Part shown: in pieces, positions 17,812-24,933 of the stretch
Position numbering within the stretch: the stretch's first letter is position 1
Layout of the letters: the number at the start of each line of letters is the position of its first letter
Source of the DNA: Pseudorhodoferax sp. Leaf267
GTDB taxonomy: Bacteria > Pseudomonadota > Gammaproteobacteria > Burkholderiales > Burkholderiaceae_C
DNA: 64,000 nt
Assembly: GCF_001422405.1 (NCBI RefSeq)
Contig: NZ_LMMV01000026.1
Span: forward strand, 128,166-192,165
Reading direction: 5' to 3'
Made by a program: the position numbers and the translations under genes
The notes under the pieces: generated by a model
Databases searched by the model: none
What the model saw: only the letters and a program-made list of their open reading frames with translations
What the model was told of the DNA's origin: nothing

Positions 17812-19436
17812 GCGGTGGTCTCCTCGTGGTGGATGCAGGCGGCGCGGCACAGTGCGGCGGCCAGCGCGCCGGGTGGTGGCAGGCCGGGCCAGCGCGCCGC
17901 GACATGGCCGTCCGGGCGCAGCAGCGTGCAGCCGGGCGCCTGCGGCCGGATGCGGGCCAGCCGCAGCCCGCTGCGGCGTTCGGCATCGGCGATCTCGGCG
18001 ACCAGTGCAGCGTCCTGCGCGTCGCACAGCAGGCTGAAGCCCGTGCCCAGTGCGTCGAGCAGATGGCCCGCGGCCAGCGGCCGGTCGGGCATGGCCTCGC
18101 CAGGGCCGGGGCCGGGCATGGGCTGCGCGTCGGGCGTGGACAGGGGCGAGCCCGCGTAGCGCACGGCCTCGGTCTGGCGCGGGTTCACCAGCTGGGCAAT
18201 GCCGCGGTGGCGCTCGGCCAGCGACAGCGCGGCCTCGCGCAGCAGGTCGAAGCCGCGCGAGGGCGGCGACATGAATTCGGTGCTGCGCATCGCGCTCTCG
18301 GCGTTGATGTGGAAGGCGGCGATGCGCTCGTGCGAATAGCTGTCCAGCAGCGCCGTGCCGGCCTGGCGCTGCGCCACCAGCGCCAGCTTCCAGGCCAGGT
18401 TGTCGGCATCGTCGAAGCCCGAGTTCAACCCGCGCACGCCGAAGATCGGCATGGCATGCGCGGCATTGCCGGCGAACAGCACGCGGCCGTGGCGGTAGCT
18501 CTGCAACGTCATCGCGCCGGCGCGGTAGACCGAGGTCCAGACCGGCTTCCACGGCAGATGGCCTTCGCCGATCGCGTCCAGGTGCCGTTGCACGAAGGCG
18601 CGCACGGCCTCGGGCTGCAGCGCGTCCGCGGTGCTCTGGCCCGGGCGCAGCTGGTAGTCGATACGCCAGATGTCGTCGGGCTGCGGGTGCATCAGCACGG
18701 TGGAGCCGCGGTTCCAGGGTGGGTCGAACCAGGCGCGGCGCTCGGCCGGGTGCCGGCTGGGCAACTCGATGTCGATGATCACGTAGCTGCCCTCGTAGGC
18801 CGCGCCGTGCAGCTCCAGGCCCAGGGCCTTGCGCACGAAGCTCTGGCCGCCATCGCAGGCCACCAGCCAGTCGGCGTGCAGCGTGTAGCCGCCCAGCGCA
18901 TTGCGCGCCTGCAGCGCCACGCCGCCTGCCTGGGGCGTGAGGCCTTCCAGCGCCGTGCCCCAGCGCAGGTCGATCAGCCCCGGCGTGGCGGTGTTGCAGC
19001 GCGTGATGGCGTCCAGCAGGAACTGTTCGATGTAGTACTGCGACAGGTTCAGCATGGGCGGCAGCGGCTGCGCCGCGTCGTGCGGCATCTCGAAGCGCAG
19101 CACCTCGGTGGTCTTGTAGAAGCTGCGTCCGGCCGTCCATGGCAGGCCCTTGGCCAGGAACGCGTCCAGCGCGCCCAGCCGCTGCAGGATCTGCAGGCTG
19201 CGCCGCGACACGCAGATCGCACGGCTGCCGGTGCAGACCGTGTCGTCCGCCTCGAGCAGCACGCTGGCCACGCCCTGGCGCGCCAGGCCCAGCGCCAGCG
19301 CCATGCCGACCGGCCCGCCGCCAGCGATCACCACCGCATGGCTCCGTGCTTCCGCGCCCTGCGCCAGCGGCGGCAGGCGCGGCGCATGGCGCGTGTAGTG
19401 GAACTGGCCGACCGGCGGCGGGGTGCTCTGCGGCAT
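17808..19436 (-). CDS. FAD-dependent aromatic monooxygenase (MhpA-like)
   Basis: A 542-residue class A flavoprotein monooxygenase resembling 3-(3-hydroxyphenyl)propionate hydroxylase, which adds oxygen to phenolic substrates using NAD(P)H. Domains: N-terminal Rossmann (VVIAGGGPVGMALALGLARQ), a substrate and NAD(P)H DG-type region (WLVACDGGQSFVRKALGLEL) and a FAD-binding segment with FAGNAAHAMPIFGVRGLNSG. In that last motif the usual GD Asp is Asn. CCAAGGAG precedes the ATG. It heads the operon with the aldolase and DUF2783 and is divergent from the LuxR-type regulator. The substrate is not determined. Confidence 0.86.
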   Translation of the reverse strand: MPQSTPPPVGQFHYTRHAPRLPPLAQGAEARSHAVVIAGGGPVGMALALGLARQGVASVLLEADDTVCTGSRAICVSRRSLQILQRLGALDAFLAKGLPWTAGRSFYKTTEVLRFEMPHDAAQPLPPMLNLSQYYIEQFLLDAITRCNTATPGLIDLRWGTALEGLTPQAGGVALQARNALGGYTLHADWLVACDGGQSFVRKALGLELHGAAYEGSYVIIDIELPSRHPAERRAWFDPPWNRGSTVLMHPQPDDIWRIDYQLRPGQSTADALQPEAVRAFVQRHLDAIGEGHLPWKPVWTSVYRAGAMTLQSYRHGRVLFAGNAAHAMPIFGVRGLNSGFDDADNLAWKLALVAQRQAGTALLDSYSHERIAAFHINAESAMRSTEFMSPPSRGFDLLREAALSLAERHRGIAQLVNPRQTEAVRYAGSPLSTPDAQPMPGPGPGEAMPDRPLAAGHLLDALGTGFSLLCDAQDAALVAEIADAERRSGLRLARIRPQAPGCTLLRPDGHVAARWPGLPPPGALAAALCRAACIHHEETTA

Positions 19437-19493
19437 GTGGTCTCCTTGGGCTGCGTGTGCAACGGGATTGTGCGGATGCGCCAGCGCCCGGTG

Positions 19494-19513
19494 TGTCATA
19501 ACTTCTGATGACA
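19494..19513. promoter_or_regulatory. inverted repeat in the regulator/operon divergent region
   Basis: A perfect 6-base inverted repeat (TGTCAT, 8-base spacer, ATGACA) lies in the 70-90-base space between the monooxygenase operon and the LuxR-type gene. Its right arm covers the first possible ATG of the regulator. It is a plausible operator for that regulator or for RNA polymerase control of the divergent unit. Evidence is the symmetry and position only. Confidence 0.35.
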
Positions 19514-19525
19514 AGGCAAAGAGAG

Positions 19526-20305
19526 ATGCAGCGCTGGCGAATCCCCCCGCACGACACCCCGCTGGCCGCCGGCGTGGTGGGCCAGGTGCTGGCCGGCATC
19601 GGCACGCCGGGGCTGGCTGCGCACTACCTGCGCGCCATGCAGAACCTGCTGCCCGTGACCTTCTGCACCGTGTTCGCCGTGGGCGCCAGCGGACGCGTCG
19701 AGACCGTCTCGGCCGCCAGCAGCTACGGCCAGACGGCCGAGCGCACGGCCCAGCGCTATGTGGCGCAGCGTTACGACCGCGTCGACCCGCACCTGTGCTG
19801 GCTGGCCGCGCGCAAGCACCCGGCACGCGCACAGCTGTGGCTGGGCCACCACCTGGGCGAGGATCTGGCCGATGCCGATTACCGGGCCGCCTGCTACACC
19901 GAGGTCGGCATCCGCGAGCGCGCCTCCGTGCTGCAACTGCTGCCGGGCGGGCGGCGCACGGCCATCAGCTTCTACCGCAGCCTGGCGCAGCCCTCGTTCG
20001 GCGCGGCCGACTTCGCGCTGCTCGGCGCCCACGCGGCGCTGCTGGCCGAGGCCACGGTGGCGCATGGCCGCCTGGTGGTGGCGTCGTCGGCGCGCGCCGC
20101 CTCGGCCGAGCGCCTGTTGCAACTGAGCCCGCGCGAGCGCGAGGTGGTGCAGCTGCTCGGCGCCGGGCGCACGGCTAAGGAGGCCGCCAGCCGGCTCGGC
20201 ATCTCGGTGGCGACCGTGCGCACCTTGCAGTACCGCGCGTTGCGCCGGCTCGGGCTGCGCTCGGTCAAGGACCTGCTGTTCGAGGGGCTGGCGTCTTCAG
20301 CTTGA
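19526..20305 (+). CDS. LuxR-family transcriptional regulator
   Basis: A 259-residue regulator with a C-terminal LuxR/FixJ helix-turn-helix: LSPREREVVQLLGAGRTAKE followed by ASRLGISVATVRTLQ. The N-terminal ~190 residues are a single unrecognised sensor domain without a receiver aspartate pattern. The start chosen is the second ATG, which has AAGG at about 10 bases; an ATG 18 bases upstream (19508) has no ribosome site and lies in the inverted repeat. Divergent placement suggests control of the monooxygenase operon. The 3' end overlaps the convergent hydrolase gene by 9 bases. Confidence 0.85.
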   Translation: MQRWRIPPHDTPLAAGVVGQVLAGIGTPGLAAHYLRAMQNLLPVTFCTVFAVGASGRVETVSAASSYGQTAERTAQRYVAQRYDRVDPHLCWLAARKHPARAQLWLGHHLGEDLADADYRAACYTEVGIRERASVLQLLPGGRRTAISFYRSLAQPSFGAADFALLGAHAALLAEATVAHGRLVVASSARAASAERLLQLSPREREVVQLLGAGRTAKEAASRLGISVATVRTLQYRALRRLGLRSVKDLLFEGLASSA

Positions 20306-21151
20306 GAGGGCCCGGCCCAGGAACGCGAGGATGTCGCCCGTCACCTCGTCGCGGTTGGTCTCGTTCAGCACCTCGTGGCGCGCGCCCGGGTACAGCTGCA
20401 ACTGCACATCGCGCAGGCCGGCAGCGCGGTAGCGCTGGGCGAGCAGTTCCAGCGCCGCGCCGCCCCCGGCCAGCGGGTCGGCGTCGCCCGACACGATGAG
20501 CACAGGCAGGTCCGCCCGCACCTTGGCGATCTCTGCCGGGTCGGCCGCGCGGCGCAGCGTGGCGATGCCCGTGAAGGGCTCGGGCAGGAAGCCGCAGGCC
20601 GGGTCGGCGCAGTACTTGTCGACCTCGGCCTCGTCGCGGCTCAGCCACTCGAAGCCGGTGCGGTGCACGAAGGGCTTGTTGAAGGCGCTGAGGTCCGTCG
20701 GGCCCTCGGCGGCCAGCACGTCGGCGATGCCGGCGGGCTCGCTGGAGCCGATCAGCACCGCGGCCGCCACATCGGCCGAGTGGTCCAGCAGATACTGCTG
20801 GCTCGCGAACGAGCCCATGCTGTGGCCGACTAGCGCGATGGGCAGGTGCGGATGCTCCGCGCGTATGCGCTGGTTCAACTGGTGCAGGTCGTCCACCCAG
20901 CCGGGCCAGCCGTCGCGGCCCCAGCGCCCGTAGGCCCCGGCGGCCGTGCGGCCCGAACCGCGCCCGTCCGGCGCATAGACCACATAGCCCGCCGCGGTCA
21001 GCGCCTGGCCGAAGCGCCGGTAGCGCCCCGCGTGCTCGCCCAGGCCGTGCTGCAACTGCACGGCGGCGCGAGGCATGCCCGCGGGCGCCCAGCGCCAGGT
21101 CTGGATCGCGATGCCGTCACGCGAGTCGAACGCCAAGGTGGTTTCCTGCAT
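20297..21151 (-). CDS. alpha/beta hydrolase (monoacylglycerol-lipase-like)
   Basis: A 284-residue serine hydrolase of the Hydrolase_4 (monoglyceride lipase) group. The nucleophile elbow is ALVGHSMGSFASQQ; the oxyanion region near the N-terminus is AVQLQHGLGEHAGRYRRF; the acid is in VLIVSGDADPLAG and the catalytic His in YPGARHEVLNETNRDEV. AGGAGG precedes the ATG. It probably cleaves a carboxylic or lipid ester in the cytosol. The gene is upstream-adjacent to, and probably cotranscribed with, the acetyltransferase. Confidence 0.88.
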   Translation of the reverse strand: MQETTLAFDSRDGIAIQTWRWAPAGMPRAAVQLQHGLGEHAGRYRRFGQALTAAGYVVYAPDGRGSGRTAAGAYGRWGRDGWPGWVDDLHQLNQRIRAEHPHLPIALVGHSMGSFASQQYLLDHSADVAAAVLIGSSEPAGIADVLAAEGPTDLSAFNKPFVHRTGFEWLSRDEAEVDKYCADPACGFLPEPFTGIATLRRAADPAEIAKVRADLPVLIVSGDADPLAGGGAALELLAQRYRAAGLRDVQLQLYPGARHEVLNETNRDEVTGDILAFLGRALSS

Positions 21152-21174
21152 GTCGTGCCTCCTGGTGCCGCAGG

Positions 21175-21483
21175 TCAGATCTGGAACGCCGTGCGCACGT
21201 GCGGCTGCACCAGGTCCACGTACTCGCGGTGCTTGCGGATGTAGCCCGCGATGAACTGGCACACGGGGATTACGTTCAGCTGCCGCCCTCGCGCTTCGTC
21301 CAGCACGTGCCGCGCGATCGCCGAGCCCAGGCCCTTGCCCTCGTGCGCGGGCAGCACCTCGGTGTGCGTGAACATGATGGCGCCGGCCAGCAGGTTGTAT
21401 TCGGCAAAGGCCGCGACCTCGCCGTCCAGGCGCGCCTCGTAGCGGTGGCCGGCGATGTTGTTGGTGAAGACGGGTTCGCTCAT
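21175..21483 (-). CDS. GNAT-like N-acetyltransferase (YjdJ/NatD-like)
   Basis: A 102-residue single-domain acetyltransferase of the short YidJ/NATD1 type. The acetyl-CoA-binding segment is VLPAHEGKGLGSAIARHVLD, followed by VIPVCQFIAGYIRKHREYVD, typical of this short family. Its ATG overlaps the stop of the upstream small gene (21480-21483). The acceptor substrate is unknown. Confidence 0.85.
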   Translation of the reverse strand: MSEPVFTNNIAGHRYEARLDGEVAAFAEYNLLAGAIMFTHTEVLPAHEGKGLGSAIARHVLDEARGRQLNVIPVCQFIAGYIRKHREYVDLVQPHVRTAFQI

Positions 21484-21707
21484 GGTGGTCCTTTCTGGCC
21501 CAAGTCTGCCGCATGGGCGGCGGTCGCGGCCAGCGCGTCGGCCACGGTGATGTCGCGTTCGTGCAACCCGGCCGGCAGCACGATCACGCCGTCCTCGTCG
21601 ACCACCAGCCGGTGGTCGGGCGTCCGGCGGCGGCCGAGGCCGCAGCGGCAGCGCGCAGGCCGGGGCTTCGGGGCAGGTGTCGCAGAGGGTGGAGTTGTGA
21701 GGGGCAT
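21480..21707 (-). CDS. small hypothetical protein
   Basis: A possible 75-residue protein ending in a 4-base overlap with the acetyltransferase start. It has a CRCGLGRRR segment followed by HRLVVDEDGVIVLPAGLHER, so it may bind a metal through its few Cys and has a beta-hairpin-like middle. No family was recognised. The ATG at 21707 is chosen because upstream sequence in the same frame lacks protein-like features. Low confidence because the region is short and GC-rich frames stay open by chance. Confidence 0.35.
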   Translation of the reverse strand: MPLTTPPSATPAPKPRPARCRCGLGRRRTPDHRLVVDEDGVIVLPAGLHERDITVADALAATAAHAADLGQKGPP

Positions 21708-21977
21708 GTGTGGGTCTTCGGCGACGTGCGGTAGATGGTTGCGATGGTAGGAGCAGATCGGGGCGGTGCGCAGTGCGAGCCAGAACCGGTCTGGCGGGGC
21801 GCACAGCACGGTGAGACAGAATCGCCGCTCCACGCGCAATCCAGGCATGACATCCGACCAACTCCACATCGACCGGGACATGGCCGCTGCTGAGAAGCCG
21901 GGCCCGCCACGGCGTCGCCCCGATGGCTCGATCTGCTGGTGCCTGCTGGCTCAACCCGCGACGACAAGGATTTCTCC

Positions 21978-23414
21978 ATGCTGACCCGACTCGAAATCGA
22001 CGGTTTCAAAACGTTCGAGCAACTCGACATCAGCTTCAGCCCGTTCACCGTGGTGCTCGGCAGCAATGCGGCGGGCAAGAGCAACCTGTTCGATGCCATC
22101 CGGCTGCTGTCGAACCTGGCAACCCGCGACGTGGCCGAGGCCTTGAAAGACATGCGGGGTGAGCCTTTGGAGCTGTTTCGCCAGACGCCCAAGGGCGGAC
22201 GTGTGAAGCAGATCGTGCTGGCCGCCGAGGTGTTGGTCGATCCCATCGTGCGCGACCCCTGGGGCAGCGAGGTGACGCTCACCCACACGCGCATGCGCTA
22301 CGAAGTGACGCTGGAACGGCGCGAGGTCAAGGCTGGCCTGGAACGCATCCAGGTCGCGCGTGAGGCGATGACGCCGATCCTGCGCAAGGACGACCGGTGG
22401 GCAGACGCGCAGGTCCCGGCCAAGCCGCCCCATGCGGCCACCCGCGCTTTCCGCGATGCGTACCTCAAGTACACCCGGCAAAAGCCCTGGCTGACGACGG
22501 AGAAGCTGGAAGAAGGCCTGTCCTTCAGCATCCACCAGGACGGCAAGCAGGGGCGCAATCGACCGGCGAGCGCCGCCGAGGCGACGGTGCTCTACAGCGT
22601 CACGAACGCCGAATTCCCGCATCTGTTCGCCCTGCGTGAGGAGATGCGCAACTGGCGGATGCTGCAGCTCGACCCCGCTCTTTTGCGCAAGCCGGTTCCG
22701 GTGACCGCGTCGGACGTGCTGGACATCGACGGTGCCAATCTGGCCGCCGTGCTGGCCCGGCTGAAAGCCGAAACCGTCACCGAGCAGCGCCCCGGTGGCG
22801 TGTTGAGCGACATCGCCGCCGAGCTCAACAACCTGATCCCCGGCGTGGTCCGGCTGGAAGCCAGGCTGCACGATGCCAGCCGCGAGTACCGCATCGAGCT
22901 GACGATGCGCGATGGCTTGCCTTATTCCTCTCGCGTGATGTCGGATGGAACCTTGCGTGTTCTGGCCCTGTTGACCTTGTTGAACGACCCCAAGCATCGT
23001 GGCCTCATCTGCTTCGAGGAGCCCGAGAACGGTGTGCATCCCGGGCGGGTTCGGCAACTGGTGCGGCGCCTGCATGACATGGTGTCGACGCCTTCTACCT
23101 ATCAGGGAGGCGAGGATGTGACGCCGCCCCTGAGCCAGTTGCTGCTCAACAGCCATTCGCCTGTGGTGCTTTCCGCCTTGCTCGACGATGGAGACAACCA
23201 GCAGCCGCTCGATGTGGAGATCCTGTTTGCGGATGCCGCCACCGTCAGTGATCCGGTGCGCCAGGAAATGCGCCGCAAGACCCGCCTGCGGCCTGTGGTG
23301 CGGCCCGAGTCGAAGGTGCAAGCGGACCTGTTCGATGAGGCGCATGTTCCACAGGGCCGTGTCTCGATGCTGGAAGTCAACAACGTGCTGGGCACCGTGA
23401 GCGCCGAGGGCTGA
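21978..23414 (+). CDS. AAA ATPase, OLD/RecF-like (AAA_21), putative defense component
   Basis: A 478-residue ABC-type ATPase of the RecF/SMC/OLD class. Walker A GSNAAGKSN is at residues 28-36, the signature-like MSDGTLR is near 320, Walker B GLICFEEPENGVHP is at 342-355 and the H-loop is LLNSHSPVVL. The N-terminal LEIDGFKTFEQLD pattern is the classic AAA_21 start. There is no C-terminal TOPRIM in the same chain; the next gene supplies it. AAGGA precedes the ATG. The gene has slightly less GC-biased codons than its neighbours. Such ATPase/TOPRIM pairs occur as anti-phage systems, for example PARIS; the exact class is not determined. Confidence 0.82.
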   Translation: MLTRLEIDGFKTFEQLDISFSPFTVVLGSNAAGKSNLFDAIRLLSNLATRDVAEALKDMRGEPLELFRQTPKGGRVKQIVLAAEVLVDPIVRDPWGSEVTLTHTRMRYEVTLERREVKAGLERIQVAREAMTPILRKDDRWADAQVPAKPPHAATRAFRDAYLKYTRQKPWLTTEKLEEGLSFSIHQDGKQGRNRPASAAEATVLYSVTNAEFPHLFALREEMRNWRMLQLDPALLRKPVPVTASDVLDIDGANLAAVLARLKAETVTEQRPGGVLSDIAAELNNLIPGVVRLEARLHDASREYRIELTMRDGLPYSSRVMSDGTLRVLALLTLLNDPKHRGLICFEEPENGVHPGRVRQLVRRLHDMVSTPSTYQGGEDVTPPLSQLLLNSHSPVVLSALLDDGDNQQPLDVEILFADAATVSDPVRQEMRRKTRLRPVVRPESKVQADLFDEAHVPQGRVSMLEVNNVLGTVSAEG

Positions 23415-23417
23415 CCG

Positions 23418-24089
23418 ATGCACTACCTGGGATTGGCCCTCTATGCGGAGGGTCCGACGGACGAGCGCTTCCTTGGCCCGTTGCTGCTCCGGCTGTGCGT
23501 GGACATCTGTAATCGCGCATCACGGCAGATGGTCGAGATCAACGACGAGGTACTGGTCCTGAGACATCCGACTGGTCTGGCCGACGCGCCCCGTGAGGAG
23601 CGCGTCGCCGCCGCTGCACAGCAGGCCTTGGGCGCATGGTCAATCCTTTTCGTGCATGCGGACGCCGATGGTGATGCCGCGCGGGCCAGGCAGGAGCGTG
23701 CTCAGCCTGCGCTCGACCGGCTGCGTGACGAGTTCGCGGCGCTCGGGCAAGGCGTCGCCGTCATCCCGGTGCGCGAAACCGAAGCGTGGGCGATCTGCGA
23801 TGGTGATGCATTGCGCAGCGTCTTTGGCAGCACGCTGAACGACCAGGCGCTTCGGTTGCCGGCCAATGCCAGGGCGGTGGAACGCCTGGCCGATCCGAAG
23901 CAATGCCTGCATGACGCTTTTGCGGCAAGCCATGCAGGGATGCGACGACGGCAATCGCGCTCGGTCCACGAAACATTCGGGGCGCTTGGTGAACAGGTCG
24001 CACTGGACCGGTTGCGCGGCTTGCAAGCCTTCGAGGCCCTGGAAAACGAGCTGACGCAGGCGCTGGTGGCCTTGCGCGTGCTGGATTGA
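23418..24089 (+). CDS. TOPRIM-like DUF4276 protein, putative nuclease partner
   Basis: A 223-residue protein of the DUF4276 group, related to TOPRIM nucleases. The catalytic-type glutamate is in YAEGPTDERFLGPL (E11), the DxD-like acidic motif is in FVHADADGDAARA, and a third conserved segment is VIPVRETEAWAICDGDAL. It starts 4 bases after the ATPase stop, so the two form a two-gene operon. By analogy with other OLD-like ATPase/TOPRIM pairs, the ATPase may control the nuclease on phage infection. Its 3' end is convergent with the GST gene with almost no space. Confidence 0.78.
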   Translation: MHYLGLALYAEGPTDERFLGPLLLRLCVDICNRASRQMVEINDEVLVLRHPTGLADAPREERVAAAAQQALGAWSILFVHADADGDAARARQERAQPALDRLRDEFAALGQGVAVIPVRETEAWAICDGDALRSVFGSTLNDQALRLPANARAVERLADPKQCLHDAFAASHAGMRRRQSRSVHETFGALGEQVALDRLRGLQAFEALENELTQALVALRVLD

Positions 24090-24090
24090 G

Positions 24091-24849
24091 CTACTTGCTC
24101 AGCACCCCCTTCACCGGCCGCTCCCTCCCCAGCGTCCGCGCACTCACCGGTGCGCCCGCCGCGATCAGCGCCTCGCGCTGCTGCGGGATCGGCGTGCGCA
24201 CGCAGATCTGCTCGAACGGGGCCAGCGCGCTGAAGCAGGGCGCGCCCAGCACGCGGCCCACGAAGCCGGCCGTGCGCGGCCAGCGTGTCGCGTCCACGGT
24301 GTAGCGCGCAAAGCCCAGGTTGCGGAACGGGGTGGCGATGGCGATGTCGGCCAGCGTGAGGCCGGTGTTGAACAGCGTGCCCTCGGGCGGCAACTGGCCC
24401 TCCAGGTGGTCCAGCAGCGCGGGGATCTCCACGTCGCGCGCCTTGGCCAGCACGTCTTCGTCCACGGCCTGGTTCCAGACGAAGCGGTTGATGACCAGCT
24501 GATTGAAGTAGCGCCAGATGAAGACCTCGCCCAGCACCGAGTCGGCGTACTCCTCCAGCGTGCGCGCGCGGGCGCGCAGCGCCGCACCGGCCGGCCAGAT
24601 GGCGGGCGCGGGCCACTTGTCTTCCAGGTATTCGCAGATCACCGTGGAGTCCACGATGGCCAGGTCGCCGTGCAGCAGCACGGGCACGCGGCGCGCCGGG
24701 CTCAGGTTCTCGAACTCTGCGTTGCCGAAGAAGGGCACGATGGGGTCGATCTCGTAGCGCAGGCCCTTGTGCTCGAGCACGGCGAGCACCTTGCGCACGT
24801 AGGGCGAGATGTAGGAGCCGACGACGGTCAGCGTGGGTTGGTCGGACAT
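24091..24849 (-). CDS. glutathione S-transferase family protein
   Basis: A 252-residue cytosolic GST-fold protein. The thioredoxin-like N-terminus has VVGSYISPYVRKVLAVLEHK and VPVLLHGDLAIVDSTVICEY (Ser-Thr of the glutathione-binding cis-Pro loop); the helical C-terminal domain has FNTGLTLADIAIATPF. It sits between the ATPase/TOPRIM pair and the end of the eCIS operon, with no functional link obvious. About 30 C-terminal residues extend beyond the usual GST length. Confidence 0.85.
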   Translation of the reverse strand: MSDQPTLTVVGSYISPYVRKVLAVLEHKGLRYEIDPIVPFFGNAEFENLSPARRVPVLLHGDLAIVDSTVICEYLEDKWPAPAIWPAGAALRARARTLEEYADSVLGEVFIWRYFNQLVINRFVWNQAVDEDVLAKARDVEIPALLDHLEGQLPPEGTLFNTGLTLADIAIATPFRNLGFARYTVDATRWPRTAGFVGRVLGAPCFSALAPFEQICVRTPIPQQREALIAAGAPVSARTLGRERPVKGVLSK

Positions 24850-24933
24850 GGCGCCTCCGGTGTCTTGTGGGAGCGCGCAGTGTCGCCGAACCCCCGCCGG
24901 GCGCGGCCCACTGCGGCCCGGCCGCCGGGCGCT

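Noticed and set aside
19508-19525. Start of the LuxR-type gene at 19508
   Set aside because: No ribosome binding site and the codon lies in the inverted repeat; the next in-frame ATG has AAGG at proper distance.
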